A stretch of 64,000 bases of DNA from Neisseria lactamica NS19. Its GTDB lineage: Bacteria; Pseudomonadota; Gammaproteobacteria; Burkholderiales; Neisseriaceae. Below the pieces are notes generated by a model that searched no databases, was not told the DNA's origin, and saw nothing but the letters and a program-made list of their open reading frames with translations. The DNA lies in the NCBI GenBank assembly GCA_000193795.2, contig AEPI01000023.1:4954-68953 (forward strand). Direction: 5' to 3'. Below are positions 1 to 8,947 of this stretch, one piece after another. Each line of letters opens with the position of its first letter. Position 1 is the stretch's first letter. Made by a program: the position numbers and the translations under genes.

Positions 1-1
1 G

Positions 2-67
2 TTTATCGTCGTTCTGACGGTAGGCTTTGTTTACGAATGGAAAAAAGGTGCGCTGGAATGGGAATAG
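2..67 (+). CDS. nuoA: NADH-quinone oxidoreductase subunit A, C-terminal end only
   Basis: Only the last 21 codons are in the window. They encode the end of the last membrane helix and a charged tail ending in ALEWE, as in NuoA, a small membrane subunit of complex I. The stop codon at 65-67 lies inside the start region of nuoB (ATG at 58), so the two genes overlap by 10 bases and are probably translationally coupled. The call rests on position before nuoB and on the tail sequence. Confidence 0.85.
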   Translation, partial: FIVVLTVGFVYEWKKGALEWE

Positions 68-540
68 AAGGCGTTTTGAAAAAAGGTTTCATCACCACCA
101 GCGCGGATACGGTGCTGAACTATATGCGTACCGGTTCATTGTGGCCGGTTACTTTCGGCTTGGCCTGCTGCGCCGTGGAAATGATGCATGCGGGTATGGC
201 GCGTTATGACCTTGACCGTTTCGGTATCATTTTCCGTCCGTCCCCACGTCAGGCCGACCTGATGATTGTGGCAGGTACGCTGACCAACAAAATGGCGCCC
301 GCCCTGCGCCGCGTATACGACCAGCTCGCCGAGCCGCGCTGGGTATTGTCTATGGGCTCGTGTGCCAACGGCGGCGGCTATTATCACTATTCTTATTCCG
401 TTGTGCGCGGTGCCGACCGCGTCGTGCCGGTAGACGTTTATGTGCCGGGTTGTCCGCCGACTGCGGAAGCCCTGATTTACGGCCTGATTCAGCTCCAACA
501 AAAAATCAAGCGCACTTCCACCATCGCGCGTGACGAGTAA
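58..540 (+). CDS. nuoB: NADH-quinone oxidoreductase subunit B
   Basis: 160 residues, the peripheral-arm subunit that carries the N2 [4Fe-4S] cluster, the last cluster before quinone. The expected ligands are visible: adjacent Cys37-Cys38 (GLACCAVE), Cys102 (MGSCANGGG) and Cys132 (VPGCPP). I chose ATG 58 (MGIEGVLKKGF) over the upstream in-frame ATG at 37 because known NuoB proteins start at this point; it overlaps the end of nuoA. nuoC follows after 12 bases with a GGGAGGA ribosome site. Confidence 0.97.
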   Translation: MGIEGVLKKGFITTSADTVLNYMRTGSLWPVTFGLACCAVEMMHAGMARYDLDRFGIIFRPSPRQADLMIVAGTLTNKMAPALRRVYDQLAEPRWVLSMGSCANGGGYYHYSYSVVRGADRVVPVDVYVPGCPPTAEALIYGLIQLQQKIKRTSTIARDE

Positions 541-552
541 GGGGAGGAAGAT

Positions 553-1146
553 ATGGCAAGTATTCAAAACTTATACGAAACCGTCAGCCGCGTTTTAGGT
601 GATCAGGCAGGCAAAGTCATTTCAGCTTTGGGCGAGATTACCGTTGAGTGTCTGCCCGAACACTATATTTCCGTCATGACCGCATTGCGCGACCATGAAG
701 AGCTGCATTTCGAGCTTCTGGTCGATTTGTGCGGTGTCGATTACAGCACTTACAAAAACGAAGTATGGCAGGGCAAACGCTTTGCCGTCGTCAGTCAGCT
801 GCTTTCCGTTAAAAACAATCAACGCATCCGCGTACGCGTCTGGGTTTCAGACGACGACTTCCCCGTAGTCGAATCCGTCGTCGATATTTACAACAGCGCG
901 GATTGGTACGAACGCGAAGCCTTCGATATGTACGGCATCATGTTCAACAACCATCCCGACCTGCGCCGCATCCTGACCGATTACGGTTTTGTCGGACATC
1001 CGTTCCGCAAAGATTTCCCGATTTCCGGCTATGTGGAAATGCGTTACGACGAAGAGCAAAAACGCGTGATTTACCAACCTGTTACCATTGAGCCGCGCGA
1101 GATCACGCCGCGTATCGTCCGTGAGGAGAACTACGGTGGCCAATAA
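553..1146 (+). CDS. nuoC: NADH-quinone oxidoreductase subunit C
   Basis: 197 residues, the 30-kDa subunit of the complex I hydrophilic arm. It carries the family signature ERExFDMYGIxFxxHPDLRRIL (residues about 119-141) followed by the GHPFRKDFP motif. It has no cofactor; it packs against NuoD. GGGGAGGAAG lies a few bases upstream of ATG 553. The gene overlaps the GTG start of nuoD by 11 bases, so the two are separate genes here and not the NuoCD fusion found in E. coli. Confidence 0.97.
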   Translation: MASIQNLYETVSRVLGDQAGKVISALGEITVECLPEHYISVMTALRDHEELHFELLVDLCGVDYSTYKNEVWQGKRFAVVSQLLSVKNNQRIRVRVWVSDDDFPVVESVVDIYNSADWYEREAFDMYGIMFNNHPDLRRILTDYGFVGHPFRKDFPISGYVEMRYDEEQKRVIYQPVTIEPREITPRIVREENYGGQ

Positions 1147-2392
1147 ATTAAGAAACTACACCATCAACTTCGGCCCGCAACACCCTGCGGCGCACGGCGT
1201 ATTGCGTATGATTTTGGAGTTGGACGGCGAACAAATCGTCCGTGCCGACCCGCATATCGGCCTCTTGCACCGAGGTACCGAAAAACTGGCGGAAACCAAA
1301 ACCTATCTGCAAGCCCTGCCCTATATGGACCGCTTGGACTACGTTTCCATGATGGTCAATGAGCAGGCGTATTGTTTGGCAGTAGAAAAACTTGCCGGTA
1401 TCGATGTGCCTATCCGCGCCCAATACATCCGCGTGATGTTCGCCGAAGTAACGCGCATCCTCAATCACTTGATGGGCATCGGTTCGCATGCCTTCGACAT
1501 CGGCGCGATGACCGCCATTCTTTACGCCTTCCGCGACCGCGAAGAGCTGATGGACTTGTACGAAGCCGTTTCCGGCGCGCGTATGCACGCCGCCTACTTC
1601 CGTCCCGGCGGCGTTTACCGCGACCTGCCCGACTTCATGCCCAAATACGAGAGCAGCAAATTCCGCAACGCCAAAGTATTAAAGCAGCTCAACGAATCCC
1701 GCGAAGGCACCATGCTCGACTTTATCGATGCCTTCTGCGAACGCTTCCCCAAAAATATCGACACACTCGAAACCCTCCTGACCGACAACCGCATCTGGAA
1801 ACAGCGTACCGTCGGCATCGGCGTTGTCTCTCCCGAGCGTGCCATGCAAAAAGGCTTTACCGGCGTGATGCTGCGCGGTTCGGGCGTGGAATGGGACGTG
1901 CGTAAGACGCAGCCTTACGAAGTGTACGGCAAAATGGATTTCGACATCCCCGTCGGTGTCAACGGCGACTGCTACGACCGTTACCTCTGCCGTATGGAAG
2001 AAATGCGCCAATCCGTACGCATCATCAAACAATGCTCCGAGTGGTTGCGCGTGAATCCCGGTCCGGTCATCACCACCAACCACAAATTCGCTCCGCCCAA
2101 ACGTACCGAAATGAAAACAGGTATGGAAGACCTGATTCACCATTTCAAACTCTTTACCGAGGGTATGCACGTTCCCGAGGGCGAGACCTACACCGCTGTC
2201 GAACACCCGAAAGGCGAGTTCGGCGTTTACATCATTTCAGACGGCGCGAACAAACCCTACCGCCTGAAAATCCGCGCACCCGGCTTCGCCCACCTGCAAG
2301 GCATGGACGAAATGGCAAAAGGCCACATGCTCGCCGACGTCGTTGCCATCATCGGTACGCAGGACATCGTATTCGGGGAGGTTGACCGATAA
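1136..2392 (+). CDS. nuoD: NADH-quinone oxidoreductase subunit D
   Basis: 418 residues, the 49-kDa subunit that forms the quinone pocket together with NuoB. The N-terminus contains the NFGPQHPAAHGVLR signature and the HIGLLHRGTEK motif typical of the family. The start is GTG 1136 (VANKLRNYTINFG), preceded by GTGAGGAG inside nuoC; the longer reading frame from 1088 adds 16 residues that only reflect the overlapping nuoC sequence. The stop overlaps the ATG of nuoE by one base (TAATG). Confidence 0.96.
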   Translation: MANKLRNYTINFGPQHPAAHGVLRMILELDGEQIVRADPHIGLLHRGTEKLAETKTYLQALPYMDRLDYVSMMVNEQAYCLAVEKLAGIDVPIRAQYIRVMFAEVTRILNHLMGIGSHAFDIGAMTAILYAFRDREELMDLYEAVSGARMHAAYFRPGGVYRDLPDFMPKYESSKFRNAKVLKQLNESREGTMLDFIDAFCERFPKNIDTLETLLTDNRIWKQRTVGIGVVSPERAMQKGFTGVMLRGSGVEWDVRKTQPYEVYGKMDFDIPVGVNGDCYDRYLCRMEEMRQSVRIIKQCSEWLRVNPGPVITTNHKFAPPKRTEMKTGMEDLIHHFKLFTEGMHVPEGETYTAVEHPKGEFGVYIISDGANKPYRLKIRAPGFAHLQGMDEMAKGHMLADVVAIIGTQDIVFGEVDR

Positions 2393-2865
2393 TGTTATCC
2401 GCAGAATCCTTAAAACAAATCGACATAGAGTTGGCGAAATACCCTGCCGACCAACGCCGCTCCGCCATCATGGGCGCATTGCGTATTGCCCAAACCGAAA
2501 AAGGCTGGCTTGCTCCCGAGACCATCGCCTTTGTCGCCGACTACATCGGCATCTCGCCTGCACAAGCCTACGAAGTCGCTACCTTCTACAATATGTACGA
2601 CCTTGAGCCTGTCGGCAAATACAAACTGACCGTTTGTACCAACCTGCCCTGCGCCCTGCGCGGCGGTATGGCTACCGGCGAATACCTCAAACAAAAACTC
2701 GGTATCGGCTACGGCGAAACCACGCCCGACGGTAAATTTACCCTTGTCGAAGGCGAATGTATGGGCGCGTGCGGCGACGCGCCGGTGATGCTGGTCAACA
2801 ACCACAGCATGTGCGGCTTTATGACTGAAGAGGCGATTGAGAAAAAATTAGCAGAATTAGAATAG
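2392..2865 (+). CDS. nuoE: NADH-quinone oxidoreductase subunit E
   Basis: 157 residues, the 24-kDa subunit with the N1a [2Fe-2S] cluster of a thioredoxin-like fold. The four cysteines are in the usual two pairs: CTNLPC (first pair) and CMGAC (second pair). The N-terminal AQxEKGWLxPE stretch is also characteristic. It works with NuoF and NuoG in the NADH-oxidising module. The start overlaps the nuoD stop. After it, the operon is interrupted by about 840 bases before nuoF, holding one unrelated gene. Confidence 0.97.
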   Translation: MLSAESLKQIDIELAKYPADQRRSAIMGALRIAQTEKGWLAPETIAFVADYIGISPAQAYEVATFYNMYDLEPVGKYKLTVCTNLPCALRGGMATGEYLKQKLGIGYGETTPDGKFTLVEGECMGACGDAPVMLVNNHSMCGFMTEEAIEKKLAELE

Positions 2866-2952
2866 ATTGTCCGAACACATTAGGTTTGTAATCAAACTTA
2901 ACCGGTTATTCCAAAATTCTAAATTGTGATTTTAAAAAGTAACAATAAAAAA

Positions 2953-2961
2953 GGGGGGGGG
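2953..2961 (+). repeat. Poly-G tract (9 G) just upstream of a start codon
   Basis: Nine consecutive G residues end six bases before ATG 2968. The tract is where the Shine-Dalgarno sequence should be, so a change in its length would alter the strength or spacing of ribosome binding, or the spacing of a promoter upstream. If translation started instead at the in-frame ATT 2926, the tract would be inside the coding region. Long G runs are classic slipped-strand switches in Neisseria; whether this one varies is not known from one sequence. Confidence 0.6.
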
Positions 2962-2967
2962 TGCTTA

Positions 2968-3543
2968 ATGAGAGGGGTAATCGTCAAGTGGGATCACGAA
3001 AAAGGTTATGGTTTTATACGGATAGATGGCGGTAACAAAGAAATTTTCTGCCATATTTCCGACTTTTCCCCAAGGAACCCGCGTCCTGAGATTAACGAGG
3101 CGGTCGGTTTTGAAGTGGTTTCAGATGGTAAGGGAAGATTTTCTGCAAAACAGATACGCTATCTGAATCGGGAGCGTGCAGTTTCTCCCGGATACTGCAA
3201 GAAACATCGAAAAGACGAGGAATCTCCCACTTCGATTGTTCAGGTTGTGCTGTCTTTGTTGGTCGGTTTACTACTTGTTTCGGTAATCGGCTATAAGGCG
3301 TATCAATATGCGTCAGAGAAGCTGACTCCGAAACAGGAAAATACGCCGGTTAAAACGCAAGTATTACCCGAAATAAAACGGCAGCAGCCCGACAGCAGCC
3401 CATACCGTTGCGACGGCAGGCAACATTGCTCACAAATGACTTCGTGCGAAGAAGCCAAATGGTTTGTAAGGAACTGTTCCGATACCAAGATGGACGGCGA
3501 TGGCGACGGCATTCCGTGTGAAAATATGTGCGGCGGATGGTAA
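2968..3543 (+). CDS. Cold-shock-domain / transmembrane / Excalibur-domain protein
   Basis: 191 residues from ATG 2968. Three parts can be seen. Residues 1-65 resemble a cold-shock (OB-fold) domain: GVIVKWDHEKGYGFIRIDGG matches the nucleic-acid-binding start of CspA-like proteins. Residues about 87-107 form one hydrophobic membrane helix (VVLSLLVGLLLVSVIGY). The C-terminus carries an Excalibur motif with cysteines and an Asp-rich calcium loop (DGDGDGIPCE). The CSD part would be cytoplasmic and the Excalibur part probably periplasmic. Its role is unknown. It sits in the nuo operon but has no evident link to complex I. A nine-G tract lies at the ribosome-binding position. Confidence 0.75.
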   Translation: MRGVIVKWDHEKGYGFIRIDGGNKEIFCHISDFSPRNPRPEINEAVGFEVVSDGKGRFSAKQIRYLNRERAVSPGYCKKHRKDEESPTSIVQVVLSLLVGLLLVSVIGYKAYQYASEKLTPKQENTPVKTQVLPEIKRQQPDSSPYRCDGRQHCSQMTSCEEAKWFVRNCSDTKMDGDGDGIPCENMCGGW

Positions 3544-3604
3544 TTTCGATTGATGACGGGAAGAACAAACGCAGGTTTGGTTCAGATTAAACGAAGACAG
3601 GAAA

Positions 3605-3642
3605 ATGCCGTCTGAAAACAGACAAACCGTTTCAGACGGCAT
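3605..3642. terminator. Paired DUS hairpin
   Basis: Two full 12-base DUS copies in inverted orientation (3605-3616 and 3631-3642), forming a 12-bp stem. It probably ends transcripts from the cold-shock/Excalibur gene, and could weaken read-through into nuoF. Confidence 0.75.
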
Positions 3643-3702
3643 CAGGAACATTGAGACGGCAGGCAGCCGCAACCGATACGAAAACGAACAGGCACACCAA
3701 AA

Positions 3703-4998
3703 ATGGCTATTTACCAATCAGGCGTGATTTTTGACCAAGTGGATACCGCCAATCCCGATTGCTGGACATTAGACGAATACGTCAAACGCGGCGGCTATAC
3801 CGCCCTGCGTAAAATCTTGTCCGAAAACATCTCGCAAACCGATGTGATTGACGAAGTCAAAACCTCCGGCTTGCGCGGCCGTGGCGGTGCAGGCTTCCCG
3901 ACCGGTTTGAAATGGAGCTTTATGCCCCGTTCCTTCCCGGGCGAAAAATATGTGGTTTGCAACACCGACGAAGGCGAGCCGGGTACATTTAAAGACCGCG
4001 ACATCATCATGTTCAATCCTCATGCCTTGATTGAAGGCATGATTATTGCCGGTTACGCGATGGGTGCGAAAGCCGGCTACAACTACATCCACGGCGAAAT
4101 TTTCGAAGGCTACCAACGTTTTGAGGCCGCTTTGGCGCAGGCGCGCGCCGCAGGCTTTTTGGGTAAAAATATTTTGGGTTCGGATTTTGAATTTGAACTT
4201 TTCGCCCACCACGGCTACGGCGCATATATTTGCGGCGAAGAAACCGCATTGCTCGAATCGTTGGAAGGCAAAAAAGGCCAGCCGCGCTTCAAACCGCCGT
4301 TCCCTGCTTCATTCGGACTATACGGCAAACCGACCACCATCAACAATACCGAAACCTTCGCCTCCGTGCCGTTTATCGTCCGCGACGGCGGTCAGACGTT
4401 TGCCGACAAAGGCATTCCGAATGCCGGCGGGACCAAATTGTTCTGTATTTCCGGCCATGTCGAACGTCCGGGCAACTATGAAGTGCCATTGGGTACGCCG
4501 TTTGCCGAAGTCTTGAAAATGGCGGGCGGTATGCGCGGCGGTAAAAAACTTAAAGCCGTTATCCCCGGCGGTTCGTCCGCGCCCGTATTGCCTGCCGATA
4601 TCATCATGCAGACCAATATGGACTACGACTCGATTTCCAAAGCAGGCTCGATGCTCGGTTCCGGCGCGATTATCGTGATGGACGAAGACGTGTGTATGGT
4701 CAAAGCCCTCGAACGCTTAAGCTACTTTTACTACGACGAATCCTGCGGCCAATGTACGCCTTGCCGAGAAGGTACGGGCTGGCTCTACCGCATCGTCCAC
4801 CGCATCGTAGAAGGCAAAGGTAAAATGGAAGACTTGGATTTGCTCGATTCTGTCGGCAACCAAATGGCAGGCCGCACCATCTGCGCCCTCGCCGATGCCG
4901 CCGTCTTCCCCGTCCGCAGCTTTACCAAGCATTTCCGTGATGAGTTTGTGCATTACATCGAACACGGCGGGCCGATGAAACCGAATAAATGGTGCTGA
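3703..4998 (+). CDS. nuoF: NADH-quinone oxidoreductase subunit F
   Basis: 431 residues, the 51-kDa subunit that oxidises NADH through FMN and the N3 [4Fe-4S] cluster. The glycine-rich FMN/NADH site LRGRGGAGFPTG is at residues 57-68. Cluster ligands are Cys348, Cys351, Cys354 (SCGQCTPCREG) and Cys394. Length and motifs are normal. The gene is separated from nuoE by the cold-shock/Excalibur gene and a DUS hairpin, so it may need its own promoter; no clear one was identified in 3643-3702. Confidence 0.97.
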   Translation: MAIYQSGVIFDQVDTANPDCWTLDEYVKRGGYTALRKILSENISQTDVIDEVKTSGLRGRGGAGFPTGLKWSFMPRSFPGEKYVVCNTDEGEPGTFKDRDIIMFNPHALIEGMIIAGYAMGAKAGYNYIHGEIFEGYQRFEAALAQARAAGFLGKNILGSDFEFELFAHHGYGAYICGEETALLESLEGKKGQPRFKPPFPASFGLYGKPTTINNTETFASVPFIVRDGGQTFADKGIPNAGGTKLFCISGHVERPGNYEVPLGTPFAEVLKMAGGMRGGKKLKAVIPGGSSAPVLPADIIMQTNMDYDSISKAGSMLGSGAIIVMDEDVCMVKALERLSYFYYDESCGQCTPCREGTGWLYRIVHRIVEGKGKMEDLDLLDSVGNQMAGRTICALADAAVFPVRSFTKHFRDEFVHYIEHGGPMKPNKWC

Positions 4999-5015
4999 TA
5001 CGGCAAACTGATGGT

Positions 5016-5091
5016 GTTGGGTTTGCAACCCAACCTGCATAGGCTGCAAAGCGCAAAGGTCGTCTGAAAGCCTGAATTTTTCAGACGGCCT
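5016..5091. terminator. Hairpin plus mixed-dialect DUS hairpin after nuoF
   Basis: An 8-bp stem with a 3-base loop (5016-5034) is followed by an inverted pair of uptake-like sequences: AGGTCGTCTGAA at 5057-5068 and the complement of AGGCCGTCTGAA at 5080-5091. Both are DUS dialects that differ from the standard ATGCCGTCTGAA. The structure probably acts as a terminator or attenuator between nuoF and the ACT-domain gene. Confidence 0.6.
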
Positions 5092-5119
5092 CAATCCCCA
5101 AAAGAAAAAAGACTAAACC

Positions 5120-5539
5120 ATGACCCGCCCCATCCGTGACCTCGACATCCTCATCAGCACCATGCAGCCAGAGCTGCACGATGGCGTGTATTGTTTCACC
5201 ACCTTGAACGCCGATAGTGCCGCCCGAATCGGCGTCGCCGATATCCTCGCTTCCATCGTCGAAGCCGAAGGCCTGTCGGTGGTGGTAGGCGAAGACGTTG
5301 CGTTGAAACACGGCCTGCCTGCCGATTTCCGCGCCGCGTGGATTACCCTGACCGTACATTCCGACCTCGCCGCCGTCGGCCTGACCGCCGCCTTTGCCAC
5401 CGCATTGGGTCAGGCGGGCATCAGCTGCAATGTCGTAGCGGGCAACTGCCACGACCATATTTTCGTACCGCACGATAAAGCGGAGCAGGCGATGAACGTA
5501 TTGCGCGGTTTGCAGCAAAAAGCGGCTGAGGCCGTCTGA
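5120..5539 (+). CDS. ACT-domain protein of unknown function
   Basis: 139 residues. The pattern resembles a small tandem ACT protein: an N-terminal segment with TMQPELHDGVYCF, then VHSDLAAVGLTAAF and a C-terminal part with NCHDHIFVP. ACT domains usually bind amino acids or other small ligands. No catalytic domain is attached, so a ligand-sensing or small-molecule role is only inference. It lies between nuoF and nuoG and is bounded on each side by DUS hairpins; the stop codon TGA (5537-5539) is itself part of a DUS. There is no evident connection with complex I. Confidence 0.7.
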   Translation: MTRPIRDLDILISTMQPELHDGVYCFTTLNADSAARIGVADILASIVEAEGLSVVVGEDVALKHGLPADFRAAWITLTVHSDLAAVGLTAAFATALGQAGISCNVVAGNCHDHIFVPHDKAEQAMNVLRGLQQKAAEAV

Positions 5540-5560
5540 ACCCCATTTTTCAGACGACCT
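5529..5560. terminator. Mixed-dialect DUS hairpin
   Basis: AGGCCGTCTGAA (5529-5540) is paired with the complement of AGGTCGTCTGAA (5549-5560). The left arm overlaps the stop of the ACT-domain gene. Probable terminator. Confidence 0.65.
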
Positions 5561-5604
5561 CCAAAAAAGATTATTTATTAAATACCCGTAACTAGGAACG
5601 AACC

Positions 5605-7866
5605 ATGTTACAAATCGAAATCGACGGCAAACAGGTATCTGTGGAGCAGGGCGCGACGGTAATTGAAGCCGCGCACAAGCTCGGTACTTATATTCCGCAT
5701 TTCTGTTACCACAAAAAACTTTCCATCGCCGCCAACTGCCGTATGTGTCTGGTGGACGTGGAAAAGGCCCCCAAACCTCTGCCCGCCTGTGCCACGCCGG
5801 TTACAGACGGCATGATTGTGCGTACGCATTCGGCAAAAGCCCGAGAGGCGCAAGAAGGCGTGATGGAGTTCCTGCTCATCAACCATCCACTTGATTGTCC
5901 GACCTGCGACCAGGGCGGCGAATGTCAGTTGCAGGATTTGGCGATGGGCTACGGCAAAACCACCAGCCGTTATACCGAAGAAAAACGTTCCGTCGTCGGC
6001 AAAGACATGGGACCTTTGGTTTCCGCCGAGGAAATGAGCCGCTGCATCCATTGCACCCGCTGCGTGCGATTCACCGAAGAAATCGCCGGCCTGCAGGAAA
6101 TTGCGATGGCGAATCGCGGCGAACACTCCGAGATCATGCCTTTTATCGGTAAAGCAGTGGAAACCGAATTGTCGGGCAACGTCATTGATTTGTGTCCCGT
6201 CGGCGCGCTGACCAGCAAACCGTTCCGCTTCAATGCGCGTACTTGGGAATTGAACCGCCGCAAATCCGTTTCCGCCCACGACGCTTTGGGCAGCAACCTG
6301 ATTGTACAAACCAAAGACCATACCGTCCGCCGCGTGTTGCCACTGGAAAATGAAGCCATCAACGAATGCTGGCTGTCCGACCGCGACCGTTTCGCCTACG
6401 AAGGCCTGTATCACGAAAGCCGTCTGAAAAACCCGAAAATCAAACAGGGCGGCGAGTGGATGGACGTGGATTGGAAAACCGCGTTGGAATATGTCCGCAG
6501 CGCGCTTGAATGTATCGCCAAAGACGGCAACCAAAACCAAGTCGGCATTTGGGCGAACCCGATGAATACGGTTGAAGAGCTGTATCTGGCGAAAAAACTC
6601 GCCGACGGCTTGGGCGTTAAAAACTTTGCAACCCGTTTGCGCCAACAAGACAAACGTCTTTCAGACGGCCTTAAAGGTGCGCAATGGTTGGGACAAAGCA
6701 TTGAATCTTTGGCTGACAATGATGCCGTATTGGTAGTCGGTGCGAACTTGCGCAAAGAACAGCCGCTCCTGACCGCCCGCCTGCGCCGTGCCGCCAAAGA
6801 CCGTATGGCCTTGAGCGTATTGGCCAGCAGTAAAGAAGAATTGTTTATGCCGCTTCTCTCTCAGGAAGCCGCACATCCCGACGAGTGGGCAGGCCGTCTG
6901 AAAAACTTGTCTGCCAATGCGGAACACGCAATTACCGCCAGCCTGAAAACCGCTGAAAAAGCAGCGGTGATTTTGGGCGCGGAAGTGCAAAACCATCCTG
7001 ATTACGCCGCCATTTATGCCGCCGCGCAAGAGCTGGCAGACGCGACCGGCGCAGTGCTGGGCATTTTGCCGCAAGCCGCCAACAGCGTTGGTGCGGATGT
7101 CTTGGGCGTGAACTCGGGCGAGAGCGTTGCCGAAATGGCAAACGTGCCGAAACAGGCGGTCTTGCTGCTCAACGTCGAACCGGAAATCGATACGGCGGAC
7201 GGTGCGAAAGCCGTGCCCGCGTTGAAACAGGCGAAAAGCGTGATGGCGTTTACACCGTTTGTCAGCGAAACGCTGCTGGATGTGTGCGACGTGTTGTTGC
7301 CGATTGCGCCGTTTACCGAAACATCGGGCAGCTTCATCAATATGGAAGGTCGTCTGCAATCTTTCCACGGCGTGGTACAAGGCTTCGGCGATTCGCGTCC
7401 GCTGTGGAAAGTGTTGCGCGTATTGGGCAACCTGTTTGACCTGCAAGGTTTTGAATACCACGATACCGCCGCGATTCTGAAAGATGCGCTGGATGCGGAA
7501 AGCCTGCCGTCCAAACTGAACAACCGCGTGTCTTCGACTCAAAAAGATTTTCAGACGGCATCAAGCCGCCTCGTGCGCGTGGGCGGAGTGGGCATCTATC
7601 ACACCGATGCCATCGTGCGCCGTTCCGCACCGTTGCAGGCAACCGTCCATGCCGCCGTGCCTGCCGCGCGTGTGAATCCGAACACTTTGGCGCGCTTGGG
7701 CCTGCAAGACGGGCAAACCGCCGTCGCCAAACAAAACGGCGCAGGCGTGTCCGTGATGGTCAAAGCCGATGCCGGACTGCCTGAAAACGTGGTGCATCTG
7801 CCGCTGCATACCGAAAATGCCGCGCTGGGTGCGTTGATGGACACTATTGAACTGGCGGGAGCTTGA
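5605..7866 (+). CDS. nuoG: NADH-quinone oxidoreductase subunit G
   Basis: 753 residues, the 75-kDa subunit that passes electrons along a chain of Fe-S clusters. The N-terminal ferredoxin-like domain has the [2Fe-2S] cysteines (FCYHKKLS, CRMC, PACATPV). Next come the CPTCDQGGEC and CIHCTRC cluster-binding stretches, then a molybdopterin-oxidoreductase-like domain that has lost its cofactor role. AACTAGGAACGAACC precedes ATG 5605. The gene contains internal DUS-like sequences and is followed after 2 bases by nuoH. Confidence 0.97.
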   Translation: MLQIEIDGKQVSVEQGATVIEAAHKLGTYIPHFCYHKKLSIAANCRMCLVDVEKAPKPLPACATPVTDGMIVRTHSAKAREAQEGVMEFLLINHPLDCPTCDQGGECQLQDLAMGYGKTTSRYTEEKRSVVGKDMGPLVSAEEMSRCIHCTRCVRFTEEIAGLQEIAMANRGEHSEIMPFIGKAVETELSGNVIDLCPVGALTSKPFRFNARTWELNRRKSVSAHDALGSNLIVQTKDHTVRRVLPLENEAINECWLSDRDRFAYEGLYHESRLKNPKIKQGGEWMDVDWKTALEYVRSALECIAKDGNQNQVGIWANPMNTVEELYLAKKLADGLGVKNFATRLRQQDKRLSDGLKGAQWLGQSIESLADNDAVLVVGANLRKEQPLLTARLRRAAKDRMALSVLASSKEELFMPLLSQEAAHPDEWAGRLKNLSANAEHAITASLKTAEKAAVILGAEVQNHPDYAAIYAAAQELADATGAVLGILPQAANSVGADVLGVNSGESVAEMANVPKQAVLLLNVEPEIDTADGAKAVPALKQAKSVMAFTPFVSETLLDVCDVLLPIAPFTETSGSFINMEGRLQSFHGVVQGFGDSRPLWKVLRVLGNLFDLQGFEYHDTAAILKDALDAESLPSKLNNRVSSTQKDFQTASSRLVRVGGVGIYHTDAIVRRSAPLQATVHAAVPAARVNPNTLARLGLQDGQTAVAKQNGAGVSVMVKADAGLPENVVHLPLHTENAALGALMDTIELAGA

Positions 7867-7868
7867 TC

Positions 7869-8945
7869 ATGCAAGAATGGTTCCAAAACCTCTTTGCCGC
7901 AACGCTCTGTCTGGGCGATTTGGGTATCACCGTAGGTTTGGTGGTATCCGTCATCGTCAAAATCGTGATTATCCTGATTCCGCTGATTCTGACCGTTGCC
8001 TACCTGACATATTTCGAACGTAAAGTCATCGGCTTTATGCAGCTTCGCGTCGGTCCGAACGTAACCGGCCCGTGGGGTCTGATTCAGCCGTTTGCCGACG
8101 TGTTCAAACTCTTGTTTAAAGAGGTAACCCGTCCGAAGCTGTCAAACAAAGCCCTGTTCTACATCGGCCCGATTATGTCGCTTGCTCCGTCTTTTGCGGC
8201 GTGGGCAGTGATTCCGTTCAACGAAGAATGGGTGCTGACCAATATCAATATCGGTCTTTTGTACATCCTGATGATTACCTCGCTGTCGGTTTACGGCGTG
8301 ATCATCGCGGGCTGGGCTTCCAACTCCAAATATTCGTTCTTGGGCGCAATGCGCGCATCCGCACAAAGCATTTCCTACGAGATTGCCATGAGTGCCGCGC
8401 TGGTGTGCGTCGTGATGGTATCGGGCAGTATGAACTTCTCCGACATCGTTGCCGCGCAGGCAAAAGGCATCGCGGGCGGTTCGGTATTCTCTTGGAACTG
8501 GCTGCCGCTGTTCCCCATCTTCATCGTCTATTTGATTTCCGCCGTTGCCGAAACCAACCGCGCACCGTTTGACGTGGCAGAGGGCGAGTCTGAAATCGTT
8601 GCCGGACACCACGTTGAATATTCCGGCTTCGCGTTCGCGCTGTTCTTCCTTGCCGAATACATTTTCATGATTCTGATTGCCGCGCTGACATCGCTGATGT
8701 TCCTCGGCGGCTGGCTGTCTCCGTTCCCGCAAAGCTGGGGCTTTATCGGTACGCCTTCCGCATTTTGGATGTTCGTGAAAATGGCGGCGGTGCTGTACTG
8801 GTATCTGTGGATTCGTGCAACTTTCCCACGCTACCGTTACGACCAAATTATGCGTTTGGGCTGGAAAGTGCTGATTCCGATCGGCTTTGCCTACATCGTG
8901 ATTTTGGGCGTGTGGATGATTTCACCGCTGAATTTGTGGAAATAA
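7869..8945 (+). CDS. nuoH: NADH-quinone oxidoreductase subunit H
   Basis: 358 residues with about eight membrane helices. NuoH joins the membrane arm to the quinone site. Family signatures are present: YLTYFERKVIGFMQLRVGPN early in the protein and AETNRAPFDVAEGESEIVAG in the loop that forms part of the quinone channel. ATG 7869 is used rather than the TTG at 7863, as the former gives the usual N-terminus (MQEWFQNL); the ribosome site GGGAG lies at the end of nuoG. Confidence 0.97.
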   Translation: MQEWFQNLFAATLCLGDLGITVGLVVSVIVKIVIILIPLILTVAYLTYFERKVIGFMQLRVGPNVTGPWGLIQPFADVFKLLFKEVTRPKLSNKALFYIGPIMSLAPSFAAWAVIPFNEEWVLTNINIGLLYILMITSLSVYGVIIAGWASNSKYSFLGAMRASAQSISYEIAMSAALVCVVMVSGSMNFSDIVAAQAKGIAGGSVFSWNWLPLFPIFIVYLISAVAETNRAPFDVAEGESEIVAGHHVEYSGFAFALFFLAEYIFMILIAALTSLMFLGGWLSPFPQSWGFIGTPSAFWMFVKMAAVLYWYLWIRATFPRYRYDQIMRLGWKVLIPIGFAYIVILGVWMISPLNLWK

Positions 8946-8947
8946 GT

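Noticed and set aside
37..57. A longer N-terminus for NuoB starting at ATG 37
   Set aside because: It adds seven residues not seen in NuoB proteins; the frame there is the end of nuoA.
6661..7542. Long antisense reading frames opposite nuoG and other GC-rich genes
   Set aside because: Their codon pattern mirrors the real gene on the other strand. They have no ribosome sites or recognisable domains.
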